Source: Oscillospiraceae bacterium (lineage in GTDB: Bacteria > Bacillota > Clostridia > Oscillospirales > UBA929). Taken from it: a stretch of DNA of 41,866 nt. Of the stretch, positions 32,207-40,599 are shown piece by piece (the first letter of the stretch is position 1; each line of letters begins with the position of its first letter). Location of the stretch: assembly GCA_009777475.1 (NCBI GenBank), contig WRLU01000016.1, forward strand, positions 1 to 41,866. Direction: 5' to 3'. The position numbers and the translations under genes were made by a program. The notes under the pieces are model-generated. The model was given only the letters and a program-made list of their open reading frames with translations, had not been told where the DNA came from and ran no database searches.

Positions 32207-32863
32207 ATGAGTACACCGAAAAACCAACCAAATCCAAATGTGACGTACCCTGTTCCGGGCGAGTATGGACAAGGCCTGTTTGATGTGACCTACATTAAGC
32301 CAACCATTACCCGCCCTAATATTTTAGTAGGGGATTTTTCCTATTACAGTGGTAAGGACTTCGAGAGCCGTGTCACACATCACTACGAGTTTTACGGAGA
32401 TAAGCTGATTATCGGGAGGTTTTGCCAGATTGCGGCAGGAGTGGAGCTTGTGATGAACGGTGCGAATCACAAAATGGGCAGCGCAAGCACATTCCCATTT
32501 TATATTTTTGAGGGATGGAAACAAGATGTGCCGCCGCTACCGGATATGCCCTGCAAGGGCGATACTGTCATTGGCAATGATGTGTGGATTGGTCAGAATG
32601 CAGTAATATTGCCAGGGGTTCATATTGGCGATGGTGCCGTTGTCGGGCTGAACAGTATTGTCGGTAGCGATGTCGAGCCGTATACAATCGTTGCGGGCAA
32701 CCCGGCAAAATTTGTCCGAAAACGCTTTGACAATGAACTTATAGAGCTGCTGCAAGCATTCAAATGGTGGGATAAACCGATTGATGAGATACAGACGTTA
32801 ATTCCAATGCTCAACGATGGAAATTTAGAGCGGGTAAAAAATGCGATAAAGGAACGCTTATGA
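32207..32863 (+). CDS. Vat-type xenobiotic acetyltransferase
   Basis: The 218-residue protein is a left-handed beta-helix acetyltransferase of the streptogramin-A/CatB group: PNILVGDFSYYSG, HYEFYGDKLIIGRFCQIA, MNGANHKMGSASTFPF with the catalytic-region His, then hexapeptide repeats (GNDVWIGQNAVILPGVHIGD, cut at 20) and PYTIVAGNPAK. Such enzymes inactivate streptogramin A or chloramphenicol using acetyl-CoA, but many homologues have other substrates, so resistance is not proven. The ATG follows GAGGAAAG. It is the first gene of a plus-strand cluster running to about 36.1 kb. Confidence 0.88.
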   Translation: MSTPKNQPNPNVTYPVPGEYGQGLFDVTYIKPTITRPNILVGDFSYYSGKDFESRVTHHYEFYGDKLIIGRFCQIAAGVELVMNGANHKMGSASTFPFYIFEGWKQDVPPLPDMPCKGDTVIGNDVWIGQNAVILPGVHIGDGAVVGLNSIVGSDVEPYTIVAGNPAKFVRKRFDNELIELLQAFKWWDKPIDEIQTLIPMLNDGNLERVKNAIKERL

Positions 32864-32894
32864 CTATATTTGAGTTTCCACAGGAGGACGATCT

Positions 32895-33173
32895 ATGTTC
32901 ACACTATCCGTCAAACTAACCTTCTATATCCCACACGCAATGTCCCTGAAAGACAAACGGCAGGTCTGCCGGAGTCTGATTTACAAGACCCGTCAGCGTT
33001 TCAATGTGTCCGTTGCCGAAGTCGATACCCAAGATGTACACCAAACCTTGACCCTCGGCATTGCGGTTGTATCGGGCGAGATTGTCCACGCCCAGCGGTC
33101 TGTGGATGAGATTGTTCGTTTTATGGAAGAAAACGCCGATGGAGAATTGGCAAACGTGGAAATTTTAAGCTGA
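32895..33173 (+). CDS. DUF503 (YlxP-like) protein
   Basis: A 92-residue protein with the DUF503 pattern: a strand then [30 protein letters not shown], and [10 protein letters not shown]. In Bacillota the homologue YlxP is encoded beside the translation factors nusA/infB; its role is unclear. The ATG follows CAGGAGGAC. It lies 31 bases after the acetyltransferase. The family call is from motif memory and quite typical. Confidence 0.85.
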   Translation: MFTLSVKLTFYIPHAMSLKDKRQVCRSLIYKTRQRFNVSVAEVDTQDVHQTLTLGIAVVSGEIVHAQRSVDEIVRFMEENADGELANVEILS

Positions 33174-33193
33174 ATTTGAATGGAGTGCTGACT

Positions 33194-33610
33194 ATGAAAT
33201 CCTACCGAAAAGAATTAACCTTTAACACAAAAACCCGCCGTGCGTACCTCAACATTACGCCCCAAGTCGAAGCCGCTCTTGCCGAGAGCGGAATCCGAGA
33301 GGGGCTTTGCTTGGTCAATGCCATGAACATTACAGCCAGCGTGTTCATCAACGACAACGAATCCGGCCTGCACCGGGATTTTGAGCGTTGGTTAGAAAAG
33401 CTGGCACCGGAAAAGCCGCATAGTCAATACGACCACAATGGTTATGAGGACAATGCGGATTCCCATTTGAAGCGTTCCGTTATGGGACGAGAGTGTGTTG
33501 TGGCTGTTACCAGCGGAGAGTTGGATTTTGGCACTTGGGAACAGATTTTTTACGGCGAATTTGACGGTATGCGGGATAAGCGTGTGTTGGTCAAGATTAT
33601 CGGGGAGTAG
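33194..33610 (+). CDS. yjbQ: YjbQ/UPF0047 family protein
   Basis: The 138-residue protein shows the YjbQ signature: [19 protein letters not shown] at the start, [20 protein letters not shown], the HxxD-like [11 protein letters not shown] region, [17 protein letters not shown] and the closing strand. Members can make thiamine phosphate from precursors in vitro; the physiological role is unsettled. The ATG at 33194 is preferred over an upstream in-frame start because GGAG sits 8 bases before it. About 27 bases of its 5' end are duplicated at 31489-31515. Confidence 0.85.
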   Translation: MKSYRKELTFNTKTRRAYLNITPQVEAALAESGIREGLCLVNAMNITASVFINDNESGLHRDFERWLEKLAPEKPHSQYDHNGYEDNADSHLKRSVMGRECVVAVTSGELDFGTWEQIFYGEFDGMRDKRVLVKIIGE

Positions 33611-33616
33611 GCTGAA

Positions 33617-33757
33617 ATGGGCGTGATTAGCAATCTTCTCTGGTTTTTGCTGGGCGGGTTGATTGCCGCCATTCCGTGGGGCGTTGCCGACCTGCTGCTA
33701 TGTGTTACCATTATCGGTTTGCCCTTTGATATCTAATGCTTTAAGGCGGTGAGGTAA
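33617..33757 (+). pseudogene. YccF-family inner-membrane protein, stopped early
   Basis: The ATG at 33617 opens MGVISNLLWFLLGGLIAAIP, then VADLLLCVTIIGLPFDI and TAA. YccF proteins continue IGIPFGLQCFKLAGLALWP; here the codon after FDI is TAA where Gln (CAA) is usual, and CFKAV follows in the same frame before a second stop at 33757. The gene has therefore lost its second half to a nonsense change and a deletion. One membrane helix remains. Confidence 0.75.
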
Positions 33758-34554
33758 TGCAAAACCAAACAATTCAAGAAAATTTAGCCACGTCCCTGAC
33801 GGCGGAAACGACAGAGCTGCTACCGTTTTTGCCCTATCTGCTCCAAGACTTTTGGGAGTTAGGCAGTGACCCCGATGCTATGACCCAGCTTGTCAAAAAT
33901 CACATCCCATTGTCACCCAAAATAAAGGTGCTGGATTTGGCTTGCGGTAAGGGTGCTGTTTCGGTCAAAATCGCCCAACAGCTTGGCGTACAAGTTAAAG
34001 GGATTGATTTGCTACCTGAATTTATAGAGGTTGCCAAGCAAAAAGCGACAGAACATAATGTATCGGATTTGTGCGAATTTATCGTTGGCGATGTCACCCA
34101 ATCTATCAAAACCGAAAAAGATTATGATGTTGTTATTTTCGGGGCGGCGGGCATTGTTTTGGGTTCTCCCCCTGAAATGCTTTGCAGCCTAAAAACCGTA
34201 ATTAAACCAGGCGGTTTTATTTTGATTGACGAAGGGTATCGCCCAGATGATGTCGGTCAAAGTGATGTGAAGTGCAATAGCTATCAATTTTTGACCGAGA
34301 GGCAATGGTTAGCATTATTCAAAGAAACAGGCTTGGAATTGATTGAAACTGCTTCTGATGAAAACAACCAAACATCTGCCTCTGGCGACAGCAAAGCGGG
34401 TATGGCGTTTATCACGGCAAGAGCCAACGAATTGATTGAAAAGCATCCCGACAAACGGGCGATTTTCGAGGAGTATGTCCAAGGACAGCAAGATGAGTAT
34501 GACGACATTGAAAACACAATTGCTTGCGTGACTTGGATTTTGAGGAAACTGTGA
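33757..34554 (+). CDS. class I SAM-dependent methyltransferase
   Basis: The 265-residue protein has a Rossmann methyltransferase core: motif I VLDLACGKGAVSVKIAQQL, GIDLLPEFIEVAKQKA with the acidic residue binding SAM, CEFIVGDVTQ, DVVIFGAAGIVLG, and the strand PGGFILIDEGY. The substrate is not predictable; the fold group includes small-molecule and ubiquinone-type methyltransferases. The ATG follows AAGGCGGTGAGG. It begins where the YccF remnant ends, so it is read from the cluster mRNA. Confidence 0.85.
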   Translation: MQNQTIQENLATSLTAETTELLPFLPYLLQDFWELGSDPDAMTQLVKNHIPLSPKIKVLDLACGKGAVSVKIAQQLGVQVKGIDLLPEFIEVAKQKATEHNVSDLCEFIVGDVTQSIKTEKDYDVVIFGAAGIVLGSPPEMLCSLKTVIKPGGFILIDEGYRPDDVGQSDVKCNSYQFLTERQWLALFKETGLELIETASDENNQTSASGDSKAGMAFITARANELIEKHPDKRAIFEEYVQGQQDEYDDIENTIACVTWILRKL

Positions 34555-34566
34555 GGTGGTGGGTTA

Positions 34567-35052
34567 ATGGTAAAACTGGAAATATTCATCCCCACCACAC
34601 ACCTTGAACCGTTGCGTGAAGCCCTGCAATCGGCAGGAGCAGGGGCATTCGGGAATTACGACAGCACTCTCAGCTACAGTCCTGTCAAAGGTTGTTGGCG
34701 ACCGCTGGCTGGTGCAAACCCATACGATGGCGAAATCGGAAAATTATGCGAGGAAGACGAATACAAAGTTGAGGTGAACTGCCCTAATGAAATTTTGCAG
34801 AAAGTCGTTGATACAATCAAAGCTGTGCATCCGTATGAAGAACCCGTTATCAATGTGATACCGATAATGGCAACAACCTACACAAAATCCGAACTGGAAG
34901 AAGCCAGAACCGCCTTGACCTCCACCCTGCACAAGTGTGAAAAAGTGCAGGAGGGCAAAAAGCTGGGCAAATCTCAGCAAACGTTACTGGACAGACGAAT
35001 CCGGGCTTTACGGATTTCGCTGGCGTTGATTGAAAGAGAGATGGATAGTTGA
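34567..35052 (+). CDS. NIF3-like / CutA-like domain protein
   Basis: The first 105 residues are the insert domain seen in NIF3/YqfO proteins: VKLEIFIPTTHLEPLREAL, GAGAFGNYDSTLSYSPVKGC cut to its middle GNYDSTLSYS, a Pro-rich loop, and VHPYEEPVINVIPI. A basic helical tail of about 50 residues follows. Stand-alone copies are common and unassigned; a metal-binding or signalling role is guessed from CutA similarity. The start lies 12 bases after the methyltransferase. Confidence 0.8.
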   Translation: MVKLEIFIPTTHLEPLREALQSAGAGAFGNYDSTLSYSPVKGCWRPLAGANPYDGEIGKLCEEDEYKVEVNCPNEILQKVVDTIKAVHPYEEPVINVIPIMATTYTKSELEEARTALTSTLHKCEKVQEGKKLGKSQQTLLDRRIRALRISLALIEREMDS

Positions 35053-35489
35053 TGCAAATCTTAGTAGATGCTGATGCCTGCCCGGTCAAGCAGATTATTG
35101 TCCGGTTGGCAAAGCAACGCAAAATCCCTGTGACCATGCTGATCGATACATCCCACGAGCTGAACGATGGTTACAGTACCATCATCACGGTAGACAAACA
35201 GGCCGATAGTGTAGACTTCGCCTTGATGGGGATTTTAACTCGTGAGGATATTGTGGTGACACAAGATTTTGGCCTGGCTGCCATGGTCATTGGCAAAGGG
35301 GCAAGGGCCATCGATCAAAACGGACTGATTTTCACCAATGACAATATGGACAAACTTCTGATGGAACGGCATATCGGTCAACAAATCCGCAGGGGCGGCG
35401 GTCGGACAAAGGGTCCGTCTAAACGAACTCGTGAGGACAATGCCCGCTTTGAGGCGATGTTTGGGAAATTGTTGAATGGTGAGGTGTAA
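35052..35489 (+). CDS. DUF188 (YaiI/YqxD) family protein
   Basis: The 145-residue protein has the PIN-like YaiI pattern: ILVDADACPVKQIIVRLA at the start, GYSTIITVDKQADSVDFALM (quoted in part: DKQADSVDFAL), IVVTQDFGLAAMVIGKGA, and RRGGGRTKGPSKRTREDN near the end. The conserved acidic residues are all present. Function in the cell is unknown. Its ATG overlaps the preceding stop by one base (TGATG), showing translational coupling. Confidence 0.88.
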   Translation: MQILVDADACPVKQIIVRLAKQRKIPVTMLIDTSHELNDGYSTIITVDKQADSVDFALMGILTREDIVVTQDFGLAAMVIGKGARAIDQNGLIFTNDNMDKLLMERHIGQQIRRGGGRTKGPSKRTREDNARFEAMFGKLLNGEV

Positions 35490-35492
35490 CAG

Positions 35493-36146
35493 ATGATTTT
35501 CAAAGCTGGCGACATAGAGCTGTATTACGAAAAATCGGGACAGGGGGACCCATTTTTTCTGTTGCACGGAAACGGCGAAGACCACACCATATTCAATGTG
35601 CTGACCAAACAGCTCTCTAAAAACTACACCGTCTACGCCATCGACAGTCGTGACCACGGCAAAAGCAGTCGGGTCAAAACGCTGAATTATCAATCGATGA
35701 TGGAAGACATTGCCGCATTGATTCAAGGGTTGAACCTACAAAAACCCATGCTTTATGGGTTCAGTGACGGCGGCATTATCGGGCTTTTGCTTGCCATCAA
35801 ATATCCAAATATGCTCTCCAAGCTCATCATCAGCGGTGTAAACACTCACCCTAGCGGAATAAAACCGATTGTTACCCTTGGAATGAAAGTCACCTATTTC
35901 TTCACACGAAGCCGAAAGCACAAGCTAATGCTGACACAACCGAATATCATGGACAGCGAACTGAAGACCATCACTACACCGACTTTGGTGTTGGCTGGGA
36001 GCAACGATATAGTCAAGGACGAGCATACAAAAAACATTGCAACTAACATACAGGGCAGCACTCTCAAAATTTTAGAGGACGAAAACCATGCCAGCTATGT
36101 GACTGGAAGTGAAAAATTGTATGATGCGATAAGTCCATTTTTGTAA
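35493..36146 (+). CDS. alpha/beta hydrolase
   Basis: The 217-residue protein has the hydrolase fold in standard order: oxyanion strand FFLLHGNGEDH, YAIDSRDHGKS, nucleophile elbow YGFSDGGIIG with Ser, the acidic residue in LAGSNDIV and the His in DENHASYV. It is somewhat short in the lid region. Esterase, lipase or amidase activity is possible; the substrate is unknown. It begins 3 bases after the DUF188 gene and ends the cluster. Confidence 0.88.
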   Translation: MIFKAGDIELYYEKSGQGDPFFLLHGNGEDHTIFNVLTKQLSKNYTVYAIDSRDHGKSSRVKTLNYQSMMEDIAALIQGLNLQKPMLYGFSDGGIIGLLLAIKYPNMLSKLIISGVNTHPSGIKPIVTLGMKVTYFFTRSRKHKLMLTQPNIMDSELKTITTPTLVLAGSNDIVKDEHTKNIATNIQGSTLKILEDENHASYVTGSEKLYDAISPFL

Positions 36147-36152
36147 AACCCC

Positions 36153-36181
36153 TTGCAACCCACCCAAATATCTGCTATAAT
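36153..36181 (+). promoter_or_regulatory. promoter of the ABC-F gene
   Basis: TTGCAA (36153-36158), 17 bases, TATAAT (36176-36181). The surrounding 40 bases (CCCCTTGC..ACCC...TCTGCTATAATT) recur after the gene at 37875-37908. Confidence 0.75.
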
Positions 36182-36189
36182 TGATCCAT

Positions 36190-36385
36190 ATCAAGGAGAG
36201 TGGGGCGGGAAGATGAAGAACCGATAACCTATTCAAAAAAACGAATCAAAGTATATGCACGGCTCAGGTCGTGCAGGATTTCGTTGGGATTGGGTTGTCG
36301 TGTCTGGATTTTCGCCAAAAACGCGGGAGCTTGTGTGCTTTGGCGCTATGCGATGACCTCTTTCAGCGATGAAGGGGGATTTTTT
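36190..36385 (+). promoter_or_regulatory. ABC-F leader with small ORFs and hairpins (attenuator candidate)
   Basis: The leader holds two small ORFs: a 4-codon one (36213-36227, MKNR) with AAGGAG upstream, and a 33-codon one (36255-36356, starting MHGSGRAGFRW and ending GAMR). Stems form at 36256-36261/36270-36275 and 36313-36319/36339-36345, the second inside the longer ORF. ABC-F resistance genes in Bacillota are commonly regulated by ribosome stalling on such leader peptides. Confidence 0.5.
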
Positions 36386-37864
36386 ATGTCACAAATCACC
36401 GTTTCAAGCCTAACCTTTGCCTATGATGGCAACTATGACGATATTTTCACCGATGTGTCTTTTCAACTTGACACCGATTGGAAACTGGGCCTTTGCGGTC
36501 GCAATGGACGAGGCAAAACCACTTTTCTGAAATTGCTTATGGGACAGTATGAATACAAAGGCAAAATTTCAGCAAGCGTGAGCTTTGATTATTTCCCATT
36601 TTCGGTTGACAATCCAGACGAGTGTACGCTGGATGTACTCTCGGACATTGCACCGGACGCTCAAAACTGGCAAATTCAAAAAGAACTCTCCAAGTTGGCA
36701 CTGGATGATGATGTACTGTATCGTCCGCTTTCAACACTGTCCAATGGCGAGCAGACTAAGGCGATGCTGGCGGGATTGTTTTTGCGTAAGGGAAATTTTC
36801 TGCTCATTGACGAGCCGACTAACCATTTGGATATGACCTCCCGCCAAACGGTCGCACGGTACCTCCGCGGCAAATCCGGGTTCATCTTAGTGTCTCACGA
36901 CCGAACATTTTTAGATGAATGCACAGACCATACTTTGTCCATCAACAAGACCGATATTGAAATCACAAACGGCAGCTTTTCTGTGTGGTGGGAGCAAAAA
37001 CAACGCCGAGACAGCTTTGAATTGGCACAGAACCAGCGGTTAGGCCAGGAAATTGACCGTTTGCAAAGTGCCTCGGCTCGTGTTTCCCGATGGTCGAACA
37101 AAACAGAAAAAAGCAAAAATCAACCACTGTCATCAGGGCTAAGTGCCGACAAGGGCTACATCGGTCACAAATCCGCCAAGATGATGAAACGGTCAAAAAC
37201 CATTGAAAAACGCCGAAACGATGCCGTAGAGGAAAAATCAAAACTCCTGCAAAATATCGAATCGTCCGAGGTGCTGAAAATTCATCCGCTGATTTATCAC
37301 ACATCCTGCTTGTTGTCTCTGAAAGATGTAGTGATTGCCTACGGTGACAGAGAAATCTGCTCCGGAATCAATTTCACAGTGGAGCAAGGCGACCGAATCG
37401 AACTCTGCGGTGGTAATGGTTCAGGAAAAAGCAGTATTTTGAAATTGATTTGCGGTCGAGGCATTCCACACACGGGCATTGTGAACATCGGCAGCCGACT
37501 GAAAATATCCTATGTGCCGCAGGATTCATCGTTTCTTTCGGGTAAGTTGAGTAAATATGCCAAAGAGCAAGACATTGACGAAACCCTGTTCAAAACGATA
37601 TTGCGAAAACTAGATTTTTCTCGTGTTCAGTTTGAGAAAGACATGAGAGATTTCAGTGCAGGGCAGAAGAAAAAAGTGTTACTTGCCCGCAGTCTTTGCC
37701 AAGAATCGCATCTATATATTTGGGATGAACCGCTGAATTTCATCGACTTGCTCTCCAGAATGCAAATTGAGGAGTTGATTTTGGCGTATCAGCCAACATT
37801 GCTCTTTGTGGAACACGACTGGGCATTTTGCGACGTTGTTGCGACCAAGAGGGTTGTGCTGTAA
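36386..37864 (+). CDS. ABC-F ATPase, Lsa-type ribosomal protection family
   Basis: The 492-residue protein has two ABC ATPase domains and no membrane segment. Domain one: P-loop GRNGRGKT (38-45), signature LSNGEQTKAML, Walker B FLLIDEPTNHLD, then a linker with Arg/Lys-rich helices (about 215-300, with KMMKRSKTIEKR). Domain two: GGNGSGKS (about 342-349), FSAGQKKKVLLA, and LYIWDEPLNFID. This linker and the odd second Walker B are typical of Lsa/Vga proteins, which dislodge lincosamides, streptogramin A and pleuromutilins from the ribosome. The ATG at 36386 follows AAGGGGG; an in-frame GTG at 36200 is leader sequence. Resistance itself is inferred. Confidence 0.9.
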   Translation: MSQITVSSLTFAYDGNYDDIFTDVSFQLDTDWKLGLCGRNGRGKTTFLKLLMGQYEYKGKISASVSFDYFPFSVDNPDECTLDVLSDIAPDAQNWQIQKELSKLALDDDVLYRPLSTLSNGEQTKAMLAGLFLRKGNFLLIDEPTNHLDMTSRQTVARYLRGKSGFILVSHDRTFLDECTDHTLSINKTDIEITNGSFSVWWEQKQRRDSFELAQNQRLGQEIDRLQSASARVSRWSNKTEKSKNQPLSSGLSADKGYIGHKSAKMMKRSKTIEKRRNDAVEEKSKLLQNIESSEVLKIHPLIYHTSCLLSLKDVVIAYGDREICSGINFTVEQGDRIELCGGNGSGKSSILKLICGRGIPHTGIVNIGSRLKISYVPQDSSFLSGKLSKYAKEQDIDETLFKTILRKLDFSRVQFEKDMRDFSAGQKKKVLLARSLCQESHLYIWDEPLNFIDLLSRMQIEELILAYQPTLLFVEHDWAFCDVVATKRVVL

Positions 37865-37874
37865 AGAAGATTAA

Positions 37875-37908
37875 CCCCTTGCCACCCCCCTATTTTCTGC
37901 TATAATTT
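37875..37908 (+). repeat. second copy of the ABC-F promoter segment
   Basis: TTGCCA (37879-37884), 16 bases, TATAAT (37901-37906), in sequence matching the promoter at 36149-36190. It points into the 3' end of the opposing M48-like gene and has no gene of its own. Confidence 0.6.
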
Positions 37909-37921
37909 TACCATCTCCCTT

Positions 37922-38599
37922 TCAACCCCAATCCTCCGCACTCAATTTTTTCTGTAATTCTTTCAGCCGCTTTTGCCGTTCTTTATAATCCGGCAGTACA
38001 CTCTCCACAATTGCCCAGAATCGTTCCGAGTGGTTCATCGCGGTGATATGTGCCAGTTCGTGAACGACCACATAGTCGATTACATCATCGTCTGCCATAA
38101 TGAGCCGCCACGAGAAATTGAGGCTTTTTTTGCTGGAACAACTGCCCCAACGGGTTTTCGCTCCGTTGATTTTCACAGCGATGGGCGTGACGGACATCTG
38201 ATTTGCGAAGTCCAACACCTTACGGCTCAGGTCACGTTTGGCAAGCAACCGGTATATTTGAACGCAAGCATATTTGATTTGATCGCTGTCTAAATCGGGT
38301 GGCATATAAAACCGTTCGTCATCAAAACCAATCCGGCCACCTAGCTTGGCGATGATGGGGTGCTCGTTTCCTCGGCATAAGATGCTGTCGCCGTATGTAA
38401 GGGAGAAATTTTCCCGTTGCTCCAGCCGCTGGTTTGATGATGCCAATTTATCTGTAATCCATTTTTCCTTAGATGCAACAAATTTGTCAATGTCGCGCTT
38501 GGGAGCTTTGAGCGGCGCACGGACTTCGACCCCGCCGTTACGGACATAGAGTGCGATGGTTTTGCGGTTGGAACGAGTGAGTGTGTAGGCAAAATTCAT
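37922..38599 (-). CDS. YgjP-like zinc metallopeptidase
   Basis: The 225-residue cytoplasmic protein belongs to the YgjP/DUF45 family: an N-terminal strand-rich part, the TRWGSCSSKKSLNFSWRL signature (about 149-166), and the zinc motif HELAH (His180, Glu181, His184) with a third ligand in NHSERFW (His190). Members often stand beside type I restriction genes; none is visible here. The ATG is followed by a standard N-terminus (NFAYTLTRSNRKT). No membrane segment. Confidence 0.88.
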   Translation of the reverse strand: MNFAYTLTRSNRKTIALYVRNGGVEVRAPLKAPKRDIDKFVASKEKWITDKLASSNQRLEQRENFSLTYGDSILCRGNEHPIIAKLGGRIGFDDERFYMPPDLDSDQIKYACVQIYRLLAKRDLSRKVLDFANQMSVTPIAVKINGAKTRWGSCSSKKSLNFSWRLIMADDDVIDYVVVHELAHITAMNHSERFWAIVESVLPDYKERQKRLKELQKKLSAEDWG

Positions 38600-38613
38600 C
38601 TTTGTGTTCCCAT

Positions 38614-38864
38614 TCAGTTAAACACATAATGCTTCTTTACAGGTTTCGACACCTTCCAGACACAGGACAATCCCTGCGGAAATACAACATAATCTCCCGC
38701 ACCAAAGGAAACACTGCCGCCATCATAGGTGACAGTCACCTCTCCTTCGGTTAAAAGACAGGTTTCCTCACTGTCATAATGCCAGTCAAATTCTGATACA
38801 TCGCACTCCCTGATTGCATTTGGGTCTCCTCGGTTTCGGTTGGTTTTTTGATGGTGATATTCAT
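38614..38864 (-). pseudogene. EutQ-like cupin, frameshifted
   Basis: The ATG at 38864 with AAGGAG 8 bases upstream reads MNITIKKPTETEE, then the frame is lost; the next frame supplies IRECDVSEFDWHYDSEETC, LLTEGEVTVTYDGGSVSFGA and ends KHYVFN at 38614. This is the small cupin family whose members read GxxxWPIWxKxxSEFDWxY; the segment with WPIW is missing. A short deletion thus joined the two halves out of frame. Confidence 0.75.
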
Positions 38865-38900
38865 AGTCCGCTCTCCTTGGTTTTTTATTTTTTTATAATG

Positions 38901-39446
38901 TTACATTTCAAAAACTGATTTGTTGAAGTTTCCACAATCGCCCAAAGCCCCAGCCTTATTCCATAAAACTGCCTCTATGTCCATTCCCCCTGATAAGGCA
39001 ACCGCTAATTCTTGTACGGTCATTAAGATGATATTTACGGTTCTGCCCATTGCAAAGGTAAAGATTGCTTCTTCAGTGAAATTTGAAAAACTAATAAACA
39101 GTCCACGCGTAAATCCTGATTTCGAGGAAACTTTTTCGTTGAAAACGACCAGTTGGCTCTTGTCAATGGGCTTTGTTGTCCACTTTGCTTCCAATAAGTA
39201 AACCTCATCTTTCAATATGAAGCTGCCATCTATTTGTTCTCCCACGATTTTGAAGCTACCCCTTGGCTGCAAATTGAAAGCATCAAATAATGACTGGAGA
39301 TATTTTTCAAAAGCAACCGTTGGTGCGGATTTCTTTTGGGGAGGATTTTCAGGCTGCGAAGTTTTTGCTTTAGGGGTTTTTCCAATAAGGCGATTACCAA
39401 TATCGACACACTTCATAAATGCTTCACGGCCTGCATCATTAACCAT
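38901..39446 (-). CDS. PD-(D/E)XK nuclease-like (Mrr type) protein, possibly N-terminally truncated
   Basis: The 181-residue protein has a restriction-endonuclease core: a helical FEKYLQSLFDAFNL, GEQIDGSF (Asp), YLLEAKWT (E-x-K), and a characteristic TRGLFISFSNFTEEA followed by IILMTVQELAVAL. Related proteins of 300 or more residues have an extra N-terminal domain that is absent here. The first 40 residues are low-complexity (TPKAKTSQPENPPQKK). It may act against foreign or modified DNA. The start has no strong ribosome site; the neighbours are remnants. Confidence 0.65.
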   Translation of the reverse strand: MVNDAGREAFMKCVDIGNRLIGKTPKAKTSQPENPPQKKSAPTVAFEKYLQSLFDAFNLQPRGSFKIVGEQIDGSFILKDEVYLLEAKWTTKPIDKSQLVVFNEKVSSKSGFTRGLFISFSNFTEEAIFTFAMGRTVNIILMTVQELAVALSGGMDIEAVLWNKAGALGDCGNFNKSVFEM

Positions 39447-39838
39447 TTTGGTTGTTTTCCTTCAATCAGAGAGTGTGGAAAAACCTAGATTTCCGCGAGT
39501 TTCTGCCAACGTCCCCAGATTATACACTCATCAATAAACGGTGTCAACAGCAAATTTAAGGCTCGTGGGAAAATCTCCGAATTTTCGACAATTTTTTTAC
39601 TCCTTCGCCCATTCTAAGAATTGGGTGCGGTCGATGCCGAGCGTTTTATCAATATGGTCAAGCATGATACCTTTGACTATACCGAATGGAGAAAAGGCCA
39701 ATGGAGCGATATGATAATTGACGAAATTCACACCCAAGCGGCGAAAGAAAGCGGAAATGGACACAAAAGAAGCGGATACATCACAAGTATTCGCTTCTTT
39801 TGTTTTTGCATAGTTAGAAAATGCTTATTTTTGGTACA
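39447..39838. other. gene-poor stretch with remnant coding
   Basis: No intact gene. On the plus strand about 39625-39780 reads AERFINMVKHDTFDYTEWR, then IIDEIHTQAAKE, with no proper start; on the minus strand an open frame ends GIDRTQFLEWAKE at about 39602. One of them is likely a broken C-terminal end, but the family is unknown. The remainder shows no sites. Confidence 0.3.
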
Positions 39839-40561
39839 CTATAACAGACAATCATCAATAATGATTTTAGGCACTTTGCTTTTCATATCGTTTAATATTT
39901 CAAGAGTGTTAGCTTTATTTTCGTCATCATTATTAGCGATATAATATTGATATAAATAATAATTCCCATAGTATCGTAATGCAGGGAGTTCTGCATTTAA
40001 CAACGCTTCAAATGCTTCTTTTTGAATTTCACTTTTGTCTTTTCCTAATTGTTCAATTTCTGTCATTTTGAATATTGCTATTTCTTCCGCTTGACCTTGA
40101 CCTCCATTCCGGAGCCTGTACCATCTTTTCCCGTCGGTATATGTAATGCCTGTTTTAAGTGGCAGTAAACAAGCAATCCCCATTCCAATAAGCATAGCCC
40201 CTAATAACAACCAAACAATATGAGAATGAAGTGCGCTAATGGTAACAAATATTATTCCCATTGTTATTGAAGCTATTGGTCCGCCAAGTAAAACTTTCGA
40301 CCATATTTTTATATTATTTTCATCTTCTTTTATTGGAAATATCCCACCTGCGCCGCCCCACATGACAGGATTTTTTTCAAAATACAATGCAAGTTTTTCA
40401 TCTTTCCTTTTTAATCCGACAAACCCAACTACCAAAATAAATAATTTCCAGCCATTGGCTAACCCGACAACGATATGTCCTAATTCGTGAACTATCGCAG
40501 AAATCCAATAACTTAACAATGCAATTAGAATAAATATAGTTATTTCAATAAAATTTTCCAA
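39839..40561 (-). CDS. membrane metallopeptidase-like protein (M50 type)
   Basis: The 240-residue protein has a first membrane helix carrying HELGH (His25, Glu26, His29), a cytoplasmic loop, two more helices (about 85-105 and 112-135) with GGPIASI near the first, the site-2 protease second motif region, and a soluble C-terminal part of about 90 residues with helical pairs (EAFEALLNAELPALRYYG). Site-2 proteases cut membrane-spanning signals; small versions like this are often of unknown target. The ATG is 9 bases from GGAGGT. No partner gene is adjacent. Confidence 0.75.
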   Translation of the reverse strand: MENFIEITIFILIALLSYWISAIVHELGHIVVGLANGWKLFILVVGFVGLKRKDEKLALYFEKNPVMWGGAGGIFPIKEDENNIKIWSKVLLGGPIASITMGIIFVTISALHSHIVWLLLGAMLIGMGIACLLPLKTGITYTDGKRWYRLRNGGQGQAEEIAIFKMTEIEQLGKDKSEIQKEAFEALLNAELPALRYYGNYYLYQYYIANNDDENKANTLEILNDMKSKVPKIIIDDCLL

Positions 40562-40599
40562 CTTTATACCTCCGAAAATATAAATACTCTTACCCCCAG

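Noticed and set aside
36200..36385. N-terminal extension of the ABC-F protein from GTG 36200
   Set aside because: The extension has no family counterpart, its ribosome site is too close to the GTG, and the ATG at 36386 has a good one.
39602..39800. Minus-strand C-terminal coding end (GIDRTQFLEWAKE)
   Set aside because: Both strands look coding here and neither has a start or recognised family, so I recorded only an undecided remnant.
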